Below are positions 39,801 to 52,395 of a stretch of DNA of 64,000 bases, piece after piece. Source of the DNA: Acridotheres tristis (taxonomy: Eukaryota > Chordata > Aves > Passeriformes > Sturnidae); NCBI GenBank assembly GCA_037013685.1, contig CM072886.1, forward strand, positions 60,442,933 through 60,506,932, in the 5' to 3' direction. Within the stretch, counting starts at the first letter, position 1. Every line of letters begins with the position of its first letter. The notes beneath the pieces were generated by a model. The model saw only the letters and a list, made by a program, of their open reading frames with translations, was not told the DNA's origin and made no database searches. The position numbers and the translations under genes were made by a program.

Positions 39801-41134
39801 TGTCGTTGCTTCAAATCCAGAACCTTCTAATTTGGCTTGAATTCTTCAAACCTCTTATATTGTGCAACCAATAACCAGCATTTTATTTTTTTTCCTTTTT
39901 TTTTTCCAGAAACCTGAATTTTGGTTTGTTTGCTCCTGTGACTTTAGATAGGCTCCCTTACAAACAATGGTCAAGTCCTCTGGTGACATTCTAATAAAGA
40001 GATGAGCAGTTTTTCAAATTAAAGAGATTGGGGACCAAGGAGGCAGCCATTTAATAGCTGTTTTTGAAAGTTATGCGCTGGACAATGGGAGAAATAGCTG
40101 GGTTGTAAACATGTATTGTATGACTGAGACAAGCTTTGGGGCTGACTAAATTGAATTCTTTCAAGACAAAGGTGGTTTGAGAAACTGTCCTTTGAAAATC
40201 CAGTCATGTGGTGGTAGTTACCTCCTTACAAGATGCTAAAGCGTGTTGCTTCCATTGAATTCAAGGGAATTGGAGTCCATTAGCACATTCAGGGCTCTTG
40301 ATAGAAATTATCTGGACAACCAGAAAGCATAGAATTTTTCTTTTAAACAATACAATACACACTATTTGAAATGGGTCTATCTCCAATGAACTTTTCTATG
40401 CTGTGTTACACTAAAAACTAGACTCTGAATAATTTTCAAACCAACTTTTAAAAATGCCAATTCACAGAAAACAGCAGGGGTTACATTCTTTTTTAGTGAA
40501 GGCTAAGAAAAGGCTGCTTCTCATGAAATAAAAATGTCAGTGATTTTGAAAATTGCTTCAAAATAATGTGAACATTTAAAATGAAATAATGGGGAAACAT
40601 TTCTTGTGAAAGATGAAAAAGGAATTAGTGACAATTTTCCAGTAATGCTGTTTCAGTGATAAAAATGGTGTGGGGACTATTTAAAAGACAAATGTGTATC
40701 GGGTGTGTGGGGAGGGAAAACCTCCTCTGTGATGCAGAGTTGAGTTGTGTGACTGCTTTGCTTGCTGATGCATGTAGCATAATACCTTTAGAGATGTATT
40801 ATTATATATCTGAGTTAAATGGATCTAGCTGCCTGTTGTACAGTGGTTTTCTAAGCCTGTCTAAGGCACTACACTGAATGAGTAGCTCATGTGCAAGCTC
40901 TGGATTGCAAAGTATTCCAGCCTTTTGTGAATTTCTCTGTTTAGCCTGGACCAATATCCTTGCAGATTTGCAATTTCCCACAAGTGCTTTCCTGTATGTG
41001 CTGGTATCTGTTGGAGGAGGTAAGAATGGGTTGACACTTATTCCAGAAGTAAGGTATGAGAAGATTTTCAGCCACTGCAATCAGTTGTCTGATGGGTAAA
41101 GCAAAACAAAGCATTCTCTTACAGAAAGATATGA

Positions 41135-41157
41135 CATAGCAGATGTCATCTGCTATG
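41135..41157. repeat. 23-base near-perfect palindrome carrying two E-boxes
   Basis: Arms CATAGCAGATG (41135-41145) and its exact reverse complement (41147-41157) are separated by a single T at 41146. Each arm carries an E-box, CAGATG at 41140-41145 and CATCTG at 41147-41152. E-boxes of this sequence are bound by bHLH proteins of the neurogenin/atonal type. Whether it is bound is unknown. A second perfect inverted repeat follows 40 bases downstream. Confidence 0.9.
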
Positions 41158-41197
41158 ACAGGTGATGCACTTTATGCATTGTGTATGATGTACCATC

Positions 41198-41226
41198 CTC
41201 CTACCAACCAGCCTTCCTGGTAGGAG
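41198..41226. repeat. Inverted repeat, 9-bp arms
   Basis: CTCCTACCA at 41198-41206 pairs perfectly with TGGTAGGAG at 41218-41226 across an 11-base loop. It is close to the E-box palindrome at 41135-41157. The fold is too short for a microRNA precursor. Confidence 0.88.
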
Positions 41227-44200
41227 TTTGTGTTGGTTTTGCTCCACGGTGATATTCAAAGTAATGGCTTCAGTGCAGGTGAGCATTAAATATTTAGGTC
41301 AGATGTTATATTTGTAGTGGCTGTACATTTAAAAGTAAAACACAAGAGCAGAGAGTGAAGTGATTTACAGAGAAAGCCTTGTGATGTTCTCAGCAGCTTC
41401 AGTGACAAAGCCATCATTTTAGGTTAAAACTGTTGCTAAAATTATAAGTGTATAGAGGTCATCTCGAAAAAAAAAATAAGACAAAAGAAGAGGCCTGTTT
41501 ATTTGGAAACAGAGGAAACACAAGGAGGTAGTTCTTGGGCTGCCATGAAGGGGCAAAATGCGTACCTCTAAAAGTTAGTGAAAGTTGTTGTCTTGTTGAT
41601 TTCAGTAGGAAGGAAGATCATCCCCAAGATCAAGCAATTAACATTGGCACCAAAAATGGTTTGAATGATGAGCCTTCCTGTAAATGATGAATGTAGAATA
41701 GCTGGCTAATGATTAATGCATATTTCATATTAATAAATCATATTAATTGTACTCTTCTTCTCTCCCTTTGTGTTTTATTTCTCCTTTTATATAAAAAGCA
41801 CTCTATATGGGTCTGAAACCAAAAGAGTATCTGAGAAGAGGCTATTATGCTTAGGTCCAAAAAGCATTAAATGAGACTTAGACAAAAATTTCATATTCCT
41901 TTTAAAACTACCAATCTGAATTAGGTAGATATTTGAGATTATTGAGAGTGTAGGAGTACAAGTAGGATGTTCTGGTTTTCTAACGTGCGGCTTTCGTATT
42001 TCATGTTGTACCATGATATTGCATTATTTACGGCCATTAATTGCTAGGGATATGAATCATGTATTCCAAGGGGACATAAAATGGAGGCAAATATGAAAAA
42101 TATGAATCCTAAATAAATAGATAAAAGAAACATAGAACATGAGCATATTTTCCACAATTTTTCTGAAACTGTAAAAAATTAACAGGAAAAGCTAGGACAA
42201 AAGTAGAAGAGGTATTTATGAACAGATAACGTGAAATTGCATGGAGTAATAAGATACTTGAAAAAAGTCTGAAGATTTGTCTATTTATCTGATCCCTGAT
42301 TCAGAGAAATGCTTTAGCATGTCCTTGTCCCTTAAACTGTGAGGGTGGCATGTGAGCAAACCCTTCATAGAATCCTTTGTTTTGGAAGTTCAGCATCTGC
42401 TGAGTGCTCTTAAACTCATAAAAGCACAAGGGATACCTTTTGGGAAAAAAGGAGAGTAAGGTAATTGCCATGTTAGCCTGCAGTGACCTCAGATTTGTTC
42501 CTGTTTGTTCTCAACCTCCTGAGGGAAACTAGGCAAAGTGATTACACTCTTTCCTGCTTGTACCAACAGTGGGTAAATAGCCCTGCCTTCATCCCTCAAG
42601 TATTTTGAACATGATTGTTGGGCATCAGGCAGCTGACATTTCTGTCCTTGAAAATTATTTCCTTATATCAACTACCATGGTAACATTCAAAAGACAACTT
42701 GAAAACCTGGTTTTCATCAGAAAACATTCCAGAGTACTGCAAAACATGCACAAAGTCTCCAAGCAGTTCCTTGTGTCCAATTTTACACTAAGTTCAGATA
42801 CTTATATTATGAAGACCCACTTACCTGAGTACGATGTAAGCCTTTAGTCTACTCCTAACATTTGCAGCTGCTTTGTCTTTAGTTTTGTACAGCTCCCTTT
42901 AGTGGTTATCTCCAACTGCCTGTGAGTTTCAAGCATGAAATCTACAAAATTTGTAAATTGAGATACTAATAAAACAAGAAAGAGGCAGATTAGAGTGTCT
43001 GAGAACATATTTTCACCACATTTTTCGAATCCTTTATTAAAACAAAGTGTTGTAGTGGAACCTGAGGCCCAGGCCACATTACAGGTTTTACAGTGGGTCA
43101 TTTTTGGTTTTTCTTTTTGGCATCTCTGTGATGGAAAATCTGGAGATTCTGTCTCCAGCAATTCTATTAATTCTAATTCTATAAAAAGCTAGGAAAGCTT
43201 TTTTAGGAGGTACTTAATGATAAAACAGATGAAAATGAACAAACTATGGCCATTTCCTAGACATCTGATTCATTGACGGAATATCCAGATTTGAAAGTTC
43301 AAGAGGAAAATTTTAAAGAGTAATACAAATTCCATGGGGAAAAAACGTCTAATGTCTGAATAGTTTTCCCTGTGTCTTTTAAGCTCTCACTTTTCACAAG
43401 GAGTCTCCCATTCAAGGCCAAGTAACACTTCATTCTTATTAGTCTTAGGCATTTGGGATGCTTACAACTGGAGGCAGCAAAATTATGTCCTTGAAACAGT
43501 GAAGACCCATTTTATTCATAGTGATGAAGCATTATTAGAAGAAGTAATTTAGATTTTTAACTACTGGCTTTTCCCTGACACTGCTTCTTGATAATACATT
43601 GAATTCTGAAACTGCTTTGCTGAAGGTGGCACTTGAGATGGTCTTGAGCACGTAGGAAAGTACCCAACCATGTCTTGAGGCTGATAGAGAGTGGTGGGAT
43701 ACTTTTTAAATTAATGCTGATCTCAGCAAATTTATGAGTTTACTGACAGTGGTAAATATCACTTCCCTATCATCCAGAAGAAGAAGAAACATTACATAAT
43801 CTACAAGTCAACTATTTTTTTGTTCATCATACTCTTTTTCCTTTTCGGCTCTGAAGTCAACCTTCAAGTTCTTAGAATCAATTAATCTAATTAATTTGTG
43901 TTATTTAACTTTATATGGTTTTACTACATTCAAAATAGATGTTCTTGTAAATGAGTTCTGGGAAAGAAATCAGCACCCTGAATTATTTGTTGCAAATTAA
44001 TTATACAATAAACAACTTACTTTCTATTGTTTGCAGACCAAGCCTGTCATCTCTATGTTGGTTGTAAGCAATAGGTGCATCTGTTTTGGTCTATGGATTA
44101 TTCATGACAGGCTCACTTCAGCAAGACAATGCTTGTGATATATAATAGATTATCCAGTTCATATTCATTCTTTCTCTGTTTCCTCATTGGGTGACTGAAA

Positions 44201-45406
44201 CTTTTTTTAAAGAAATGAATATTTGTGAAATAATCATGAGCCAGAAATATTTTGCAGATGACCTGGCAATTATTTGTACACAATGAATAATGCAACTCGG
44301 TGAATAATATCAGAGCTAACTTGTTTAATGATCTACTTCTGAATTAGTTCACTGTTTGACCAGATCTACTTACTTTATCCAACTAATATGGAATGCAGAT
44401 TGGTACTTTTTTCTCCCTCCCTGACTCCACTGAAGCTGACAGAAGTCTAATTCCCTGATCAGACATGTAAATGATGAGAAGCATGTCCTCTGCATGCAAC
44501 TGACAAACACGTGTGACCACACTCCATACTGGATATTGTGTTTATGCTCCTCTAGTGCTGTAATGACAGGTGAGACTGGCTCAAATCTTGCCCTAATATC
44601 ACAGTGTTATCCTAGAGCTCAATTATGTAGACTAGTTTACATGCAAGGTTAATTTAAAAGAACACGAAGAAATATCCCAAAGGGTTTTGGTCTGTTAGGT
44701 ATTAGTTCTTATTGATTAAAATGCTGACATGGCACATGGATGACCCACCAGATTCTATCTGAACCACCAGTTAACACTTGAGAGTTGAAGAATTTGAAGT
44801 TGTCTACTTTCTTGGCAGTTACCCCACAAGACTGAGATTCTAGAAATCTTCTTGGTGAGAAAAACGTAAGCAATGGTTACATGAGAAGTGCCTGTCATAA
44901 AAAGTCTTCAAGATTTTGGCTCGGTGGTCAGAAAACAAACCCGTTTCCTGTGAGTTTAGCAACTCTGTCATGAATTATCTCAGTTTGTTTAACACAGTTT
45001 TCAAAGGTGTGTTTTTTGTTAATACCGTGTATGATAAGTGCTACAATGTTCCTGACAGCTTGGATAAGAAGTGATGAACACAGTGAATAAGCTCCATCAA
45101 GTAAGGCCAGGAATTATATCTGTTCTAGTAATGTCAGCTTGTCTTAATGCTGCATTACTTGGCACTATACCTATATCACATTTCATAGCTTTCTCTGCCT
45201 CTCTAATCCCTGCCCCCAGTTAGATTGTCTCCTGACACCTACATTTCTGTCACATTTCTGTATTCCTCTTGGTAGAGTCCAAAGGAATAGCAGAGCTGTT
45301 GAGGTATGAGATAGATGATCAAGTTGCAGCATTTCTCAAGTTTGTTCCTTGTCAAAGCTTCATCTTTTGGAGATTTGCAATAGATCTGCTTCTCTTTATT
45401 CTTTCC

Positions 45407-45421
45407 TTTTTTTTTTTTTTT
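45407..45421 (+). repeat. Poly(T) run, 15 bases
   Basis: T15 run within a T-rich stretch. Simple repeat. Confidence 0.93.
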
Positions 45422-46510
45422 AATTCATCATTCTTGGCAAGACACTTGTTTTCCAGTGAAAGCTGTTGCCTTTACTGTAAATGACCATTCAGAACTTTGA
45501 GCACCACAAGAATAATGTGTCTGTTTGGCTAGAAGACATGAGCTTGGGGATAATCTTCTACCTCTTCTCGTACAAAGAGATCTGTTAATGAGCCAGCACA
45601 TTACTCAAGTGCTGGCAGCAGACAGCCTGCATTTTAGAATGAGATCTAACTTTAAAAATATCCATCAACTCGACAACGTGTCAGGTAACTGCACCTCATG
45701 GCAAATGAAAGTCCAATTTGCTAGGTCATGAAGAATTAATTTTTTTAACACATATGTTCTGTAATTTCTATAGACGTTTTTTTAACACAAAATAAAATCT
45801 CTTGCAGCTTTCCTGCATTATTCTTCAAAATACTACAGGTAGAAAGGAAAACATTCAGTTTTCCTCTATCTTTTGTGAACTATAATAGAATTTTTTATCT
45901 CCCAAATGAACTAGGTCTGAATATTAGCAGAATCAAATGTGTTCTCAGCCTGGCCTCACGGCTTGTTTTTTTCATGTGTGTATGGCAGGAGCACAGGCTG
46001 TGACATAAAACTGAAGAAACTTTCCACAAGTTATATGATCCCCTGGCTGTGAGCTAATTTCACTTTCTAGATCTTATCTGCTGATACTGACCTGTTTCAA
46101 GGTCCTTGTCAGTGCAGGGAGCTATTTAAATAAATGCATCTCTTTGTTTAGGCAAATCACAGGACAGAAATATCTTGTAGAGTTTGGTATATATTTCAGC
46201 AGTGGTGTCTTCATTTGATTCATATCCTCATCCATGAACATCTCCATATGATAGTCTGCTGACTGGGACAAGGACAGTAGAGAATTCATGGGAACTGTAG
46301 TGGTTGTCTTTTGGAATTTGTAGAATATTTTTGCTAATTCAAGTAAACTGTCTTGATTTTTTTCTATTTTTATAATGAGTATCATATTTCAGATAAATTG
46401 TCTAACTCAGCTGCATGTGCACTCTACATCAAGAAGGCAAGGAACATTTTCCTTTTGTCAAGACCCACATGAGAGGCAGGAGATTCATGGAGGGATCCTA
46501 ATGGAATTAA

Positions 46511-46548
46511 TCTAAATTTTCTAAATTTCTAAATTGCTCTAAATTTTC
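46511..46548 (+). repeat. Short AT-rich tandem repeat (TCTAAATTT)n
   Basis: About four imperfect copies of a 9-10 base unit (tctaaattt) in a row. Just downstream lies a second direct duplication (46560-46608). Confidence 0.85.
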
Positions 46549-46559
46549 GTTTTCAGATA

Positions 46560-46608
46560 AAGTACTGAATGAGACAGTGCTCTCATTCAAGTACCAAATG
46601 AGATGGTG
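46560..46608 (+). repeat. Direct duplication, period 29
   Basis: The 20-mers at 46560-46579 and 46589-46608 match at 16 of 20 positions, and all four differences are transitions. This suggests an old local tandem duplication that has since decayed. Confidence 0.7.
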
Positions 46609-47781
46609 ATCCAAGCAAGGCCGAGAGATGCAATCCTAGAAATTAGGAGGACACTTTACTGTTAGTGCATGTTATGCAGCTTTTCCTTCACAGTTTAGCC
46701 CACCTCCTTCTGTTATGAAGGTAAAACCATAAGTGCTTCTGAAACTGGAGTTCCTCTTCCCCTACCACTGAGTTGTGTCATTCATATACAGCCATGTAGC
46801 ACACGTTCTGCCACCCCAGAAAGAGATTCAACGTTTGTGTTAGCACCAGAAGGAGTCCAGGCTTCCACTGATAATTCAAATCGATCTTCTGGTTGGAGAA
46901 CCTCCCAGTACAGCTGAAAGAGTCATCTTTTATCTGAGCTGAAATCCTGTTCTCTTTTAATATGACTGTTCTCTGACTGTTGCAAAGTCCTTGCTGTTTT
47001 GGCATTTTTTCCTGGTGTTTTTATGATACTTGTTTTAACATACTGCCCATTTTTTATTCTGGGACAGTGCTCAAAGATTTGCCCATAAATACCACTTTAA
47101 CTGAGTGAATGCTGCTTTTTATCACTGAATTGCTAAAGGCATTTTTGGGTTTTTTCCAGACCACTGTTTTAGTTTCTTGATGTTGAAACCAATTTGAGCA
47201 CAGGCACAATGGGTTAACATTTTTCTGCTTGTTTGTGTCGTGATTGATTGTTTGTCCAGGTTGTGAAACCAACCTGTAGCGTGCAACAGAATACAGACAT
47301 TTTATAATACAGACACATAAAGACCTGCATACATTTATGAGAAGAGCATTCTAGGGGACTGTCCTGGTTGAGGGCAAATCTGTCACCCCAAGACAGGAAC
47401 AGAGAGAGAAAAGAGAGAGAAAACCAGAAAAATACGGATGTTATCTGATTAAATAAAATGGAATAGGATTTAATGCCCTATTTCATGCCCTTCAAATTTT
47501 TCACTTTGCAGCTTCTTGTTATATGGGAAAGGCCTCTGTTTCAAGGTGCCTTGATAAGGGGAGCACAACTTTCAGCACACTCATCTGGGATAAAGAGTCC
47601 AGGAGCCTTGAGGAGAGGGTGGTAGGAAACGAGGAGTGCACACCCATGCACTATGAAGAGAGTAGCACTGAACCATTGCATGACTCATTGCTATTTCTGC
47701 TTTTACAAATGAGAACTAAATGGCAACAGTCTTCTCTTTGGTCCTTTTAATTCCATCTCCTTTCCAGATTAGCTGAACAGT

Positions 47782-47879
47782 TATAGAGTCACAGAATGGC
47801 TTGGATTGGAAGAAATCTGAAAGATCATCCAGTTCCAAACTCCCTGCCATGGGAAGTGACACCTTCTATCAGACCAGGT
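47782..47879 (-). mobile_element. CR1 LINE, 3' UTR fragment
   Basis: This is a roughly 98-base 3' end of a CR1 retrotransposon, read on the - strand. Its tail, at 47782-47798, contains two degenerate 8-bp units (ATTCTGTG then ACTCTATA, read on the - strand). Upstream is the typical avian CR1 wording: CAAGCC before the tail, then the GGAACTGGATGATCTTT segment, then CCATGGCAGGGAG and the CTGGTCTGATAGAAGGTGTC segment. No coding sequence is retained. It belongs to a different CR1 subfamily from the copy at 51486-52395, because its 3' UTR differs. It is a dead remnant with no expected function beyond possible co-option. Confidence 0.92.
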
Positions 47880-47976
47880 AGACAAAAGGATGCAACATTA
47901 TCTTCTCTGACCCTCTATTAGAGGCATCTGGGTAGCACAGGAGAATCAATCCCCTTGCTTCACAGTGGGAATCTGT

Positions 47977-48004
47977 CAGTGAGATTAGTCCAGTGAGATT
48001 AGCA
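47977..48004 (+). repeat. 14-base tandem duplication
   Basis: CAGTGAGATTAGTC at 47977-47990 is followed directly by CAGTGAGATTAGCA at 47991-48004 (12 of 14 identical). A more diverged third unit (ACAGCAAGATTGGTC) follows. A replication-slippage product about 100 bases beyond the CR1 fragment. Confidence 0.85.
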
Positions 48005-51000
48005 ACAGCAAGATTGGTCCCTGACAGCTGTAGTTCATGCCAGGGTTGTCTTTAACCCCAGGGGCTGCTGAGATTTTCTTCACAATCTACTGTATGGAAA
48101 GCCTCGTCACAAAAATCCCTCTTTGTTTTCAACAAGATCAAGGAGATATTTTAATTAAAAACTACCAGTGGCAGTACTGGTATAGTAGGGCACTAGGAAC
48201 CCTTTCTCTGTGGCAGTTTCTCAGCACAAATGATTCTGTGTGTTTGTGGTCACATATTTGATTGACTTGGTTCCCAAGCTGATGTTCACAGTGCTGTATT
48301 CATCTTGTTCAGATGGCTGTGACATGCTGCCTGAATGCACTGATGCTGACAGTGAATGTGAGGAGAACCAGACAGTTGACAGCATCTCCATTTTTCAGAG
48401 CTGATGTAGGATGATCTATCACATGATGCTAGGCCACAGCCTGTCATTTATGCAGCTACAGCTGTAATGTGGGTAAAATGAGCAGAAATGAGAGAGAAGT
48501 GACAAGAGGGGAGAAAAAAAAAGAGGGGAGGTGTTAACACTAGTTTGCATGAACATATTTTATTTAAATGAAGACTATATTCATCCTACATCTCAGGTCT
48601 ACCTGCTATTTCTATGGGTTGGAACAGCATTGACAGCCCATCCTTGCCCACTGTTTGATGGTCCTGCACCTCATCCATCATGGCTGTTAGGGAAGCCTTT
48701 CTCACTCTTACTTGGAATGCACAATCATCAGCTGGAAATGCAGGCCATTAAAAAAACCTCTCTTGAGCTAAATAACTGTGTGTTCAAGCTGGGTCCTGTA
48801 ACAACCTTGTATGTAACAAGTGTAGATGAGGGAGAGCCCTGAGGATGCGTTCAATGCTGCTATTGAGCACCTAAGATGGATATGGGGACGTCTTATGGAA
48901 GGAGATTAATAAGGGACTTAAGCCTCCCTTCGAGATCAAGCATATCATCTCTGTGCACTTACTGACTGGGGAGATCAGCATAACTGTGTGTTCACAGTTC
49001 TTTACCTGGATTTTCTCTTGTCAAACAACTAATGCTGTTCCTTGCTTTGCTGGACTTCCCTGTAATTTGGGAAGAATAGTTCTTGTAGTTCTGGACTCTC
49101 TGGAGCTGTCTAGGAGAAATGCTGCATTGTAAGGGCAGTATTCAGAAATGTCTTCCACTTGGTGGCTGCCTGCTTCCCCACCCGTTCCCATGTCATCCCT
49201 GAAACAGGAGGTTGAATCCTGTCGAGTGGTGTGGCATGAGCTGGACTACCTCAGGCTTTGTGCCAGGAGTAGTGAGGCTGAATGGTATCTTGTGAGCCCC
49301 AGCTGACCCCCTACTTCACTTTTTCTCTAGCACATGTTATAAATTGCTGGTGGCCTGAACGTGCAGGGAATGTGGTGTGCACTGGCTGCTGTGCTGGGGG
49401 CTTAGGAGGGAAACAGAACAAAGCTCCTGCTCGTTCCTCTCCTTCTCTGATCACCTTCTCACGAGTGAATGGAAAGTCAGTGGCACTCAGCTCACTTGTC
49501 TCTGGTCATGGGGGTCACACAGCTTGCAGAGGCAGGTGTGTGTGTGTGTGTGTAAGTAAGGTTGCTTCTGTGCATCTTTAAAGTCTTGCTTGGCTCTGTC
49601 GATCAGATTCTTGTGCCTAACTTGGGTTAAAAAGAAAGCCCCATGATGTCTCTGGTACTTCTGTGATAAATGTTACATTTTTCTTAGTATCACATACTTC
49701 TGTTGAGATGACTGGAGCACCACACTTGACAATGATGAATTATTTACAGCAGACCGACAGCCATTTATCCTGTGGTACCATCTGCCATAAAGATCACATT
49801 TTTGTCTTAGCGGTTTTCTCCCTTTGTTATTCTTTGAAAGAATATTTGAAGATATGGAAGGAGTGAGGAATGGATAACCACCTCTGGGCCACGTTTTCAG
49901 TGGTGTGTTCAGATGCTTCTGGACAACAGTGTTAAAGGTTAAATGCTCTTGGCATTTGATTGGGAAAACTCTAGCAAAGGTGAAGTGAATGATGCAAGCC
50001 TAGCATGAGCTTTAAGTGTTTAGGATGTTTCCCATGTGCATCCTTTGCTAGTCTCCTTGGTATAAGGGTCATGTTGTGGGCAAGGAGGAGGTGTGACTGG
50101 AGCAGAACTGGCAGATGGTCCCTTGAAGGTCGTTTCTTGTTGCTATCTCCTGTAGTGCTGCCATATGCTGTGCAGGGGGATGTTTCCTTCCTCTTCATGG
50201 AGTGTAAACTCATCAAAACAGCAAGTGCAGCATGCCATCAACCCTCAGCTCTTGTAGTTTCTGAAGAGGTCTGTGGCTTTTAGCCATTTTTAGTGTATTG
50301 TCAAAGAGCATATAGAACAAGAATTTTTGAAAAGAAATTTTTAAAAATCTGTCCATTGTGAAGGTGGAGGTTTTCTTTTAATCATTTAACATTCTCCTTA
50401 AATTCTCTTCTGCTTATAAAAATGTTTATTTTTATTTGTTTTCCCCTAAAACCTTTCTTGTAACCTGTGAACATGGACAGTACTACATAAGAATTTTGGG
50501 GATATTGAATGCTACTACTGCTTCTGGAATCAAAGCTGCTCCTCTCAGCTGCTGGTAACAGCACAAATTTCCAACAGAAAGTACCTGAAGAAAACAGCTA
50601 CAGCAACTAGGGGATAAAAAGTGTATCAAACAGAATTGTTGGCTATGTCTTGAATTAAGTTAGTATTTCTGAGCTGCTTGTGCAAATTTAAGTCCATTAC
50701 ATAGTGGAGTCTTTCTAAAAGTGGGAGTGTGAAAGCACATGCAAACCATTGTTGTTCTACGTAATACATGATCTTTAGATAATCTGTCTCCCTCCTCTCG
50801 TTTTCTTTTGTTAGTTGTGCTTAATAATATCAAGAGAAGTTGTTTATCCTGAAAAAATAGACAAAGGTATACGTGAGTTTGTAGAGGTACAAGCCTGGTA
50901 TAAAATTTCAAGGAAATTTATTACCAAAGTAAAAGGCATCAAGTCTGAGTAAAGCAGAAGAATCAGGATATCTTTGCCCATTCAAATAACTTGAAACCTT

Positions 51001-51485
51001 TTAGAAAGGGCTTGATTCTCTTAGTGTTAGGCCACCTAATGCCACTGGAATTAGTGTTTGATATTAGTCAGTAAGCAGTGCTGGCTATGATTTGGTTGGC
51101 CCAGATAATAACTATAATCCTGAACTTTACAGCTCTTAAGAAGGAGGAAAAATTTTGGTCAACTGACTCAATCAACTGACCTAGAACTAAGGTAAAGACC
51201 CAAGAGTTTCTTGTAGCCAGGCCACCAAGGCTCAGGGTGATATAACTTTGCTTTACTTTATTCTTCTCTTTAGCTCCTTAGGCTTCATTGACATATATGT
51301 GTCAGTCTGTTTACAGTTTGCTGTTAAAACTATATTTGAACACAGTATTTAATGAGGTGAATAGCAATAGGTGGGTTTAGGATTGCAAGGACTGCACACA
51401 AAGTTAAAAAATCAGTTAGCAAACAGTGATATTTGATAGTACTATTTAAAGCTGTTATATTTACCTGTGGGTTCTAATTAAATAC
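48005..51485. other. Unique non-coding sequence, nothing recognised
   Basis: Unique sequence between the two CR1 copies, with the (GT)9 repeat and short unrelated open frames on both strands. Confidence 0.7.
49536..49553 (+). repeat. (GT)9 microsatellite
   Basis: Nine perfect GT units. Potentially length-polymorphic; otherwise unremarkable. Confidence 0.97.
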
Positions 51486-52395
51486 TATAGAATTACAGAA
51501 TCAGTTAGGGTGGAAAAGACCTCTGAGATGATTGAGTCCAACCTATGACCAAACAGCACCATGTAAACTATATCCCAGCACTGAGTACTACAGCCAGTCT
51601 TTCCCTAAACACCTCCAGGGATGGTGACTCTGCCACCTCCCTGGGCAGTCCATTCCAAAATCTAATCACCTTTTCTGTGCAGAAATTCTTCCTAATGTCC
51701 AGCCTAAGCCTCCCCTGGCACATCTTAAGACTATGTCCTCTTGTCCTGTCCCTTGATGCCTGGTAGAAGAGGCTGACCCCCACGTGGCTACACCCTCCTT
51801 CCAGGCAGTTGTAGAGTGATAAAATCCCCCCTGAGCCCCCTTTTCTCCCGACCAAACACACCAAGCTGACACTCCTCATAAGACTTGTGCCCCACAACCT
51901 TCCCCATCTTTGTTCTCCTTCTCTGGACATGTTCCAGCCCCTAAATGTCTTTCTTGTGGTGAGGGGCCCAGCACTGGGCACAGCACTCAAGGTGTGGCCT
52001 CACCAGTGCTGAGTACAGGGGAAGAATGACCTCCCTGCTGGCCCCACTGTTGCTGATACAGGCCAGGATGCTGTTGGCCTTCTTGGCCACCTGAGCACAC
52101 TTTGGCTCATGCTCAGCTGCTTTCAACCAGCACCCCCAGGTCCTCTTCTGCTGGGCAGCTTTCCAGCCCCTTTGTCTCCTATAGTGCAGCATGTGGCCAA
52201 AGTGTACAACCTGCTGCTTGGTCTTGTTGAACCTCATACTTTTGGTCCTAGCCCGTCGATCCAGCCTGTCCAGATCCCCCTGCAGAGCCCTCCTACCTTA
52301 CAGCAGATCAACACTCCCATGCACCTTGGTGATATCTGCAAATTTGCTAATCAATCCCCTCATCCAGACTATCAATAAAGGCATTAAGCAGGACA
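51486..52395 (-). mobile_element. CR1 LINE, 5'-truncated copy with decayed ORF2
   Basis: This is about 910 bases of a CR1 retrotransposon on the - strand, running from the reverse-transcriptase domain to the 3' tail. The tail is intact: two 8-bp units ATTCTGTA and ATTCTATA occupy 51486-51501. The ORF2 relic is split. One open segment (52237 down to 51941) carries KKANSILACISNS and REVILPLYSALVRPHLECC. The next (51990 down to 51568) is in another frame and carries DRTRGHSLK, RLDIRKNF and WNGLPREVAESPSLEVF, all hallmark CR1 ORF2 C-terminal motifs. Near 52329-52345 the reverse-transcriptase FADD catalytic box reads FADI, so the second catalytic aspartate is lost. Stop codons follow shortly after that box. 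Similarity stops near 52395, consistent with 5' truncation at integration. This is an inactive copy. Confidence 0.95.
51568..52237 (-). pseudogene. Broken CR1 ORF2 (reverse-transcriptase C-terminal part)
   Basis: This is the coding relic inside the CR1 element at 51486-52395. In the active family, ORF2 encodes an endonuclease plus reverse transcriptase that copies CR1 RNA into the genome by target-primed reverse transcription. Only the region downstream of the catalytic core survives. Two overlapping open segments, 98 and 140 codons long counted from their first ATG, lie in different frames. A net frameshift therefore occurred between about 51941 and 51990. The endonuclease and fingers/palm regions are absent because of truncation. 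No protein product is expected. Confidence 0.9.

Larger units (their letters stand above)
34984..47781. other. Unique non-coding sequence, nothing coding recognised
   Basis: Long AT-rich stretch with the inverted repeats and simple repeats listed separately, and TAAT-rich patches at 41695-41755 and 43870-43905. A possible LTR-like start near 47355 is discussed in the findings. No exon or RNA gene was recognised. Confidence 0.7.

Noticed and set aside
47395..47425. Purine-rich 'agagagagaaaagagagaga' repeat as a GAGA-type element
   Set aside because: A short imperfect GA microsatellite; vertebrate function is not implied.
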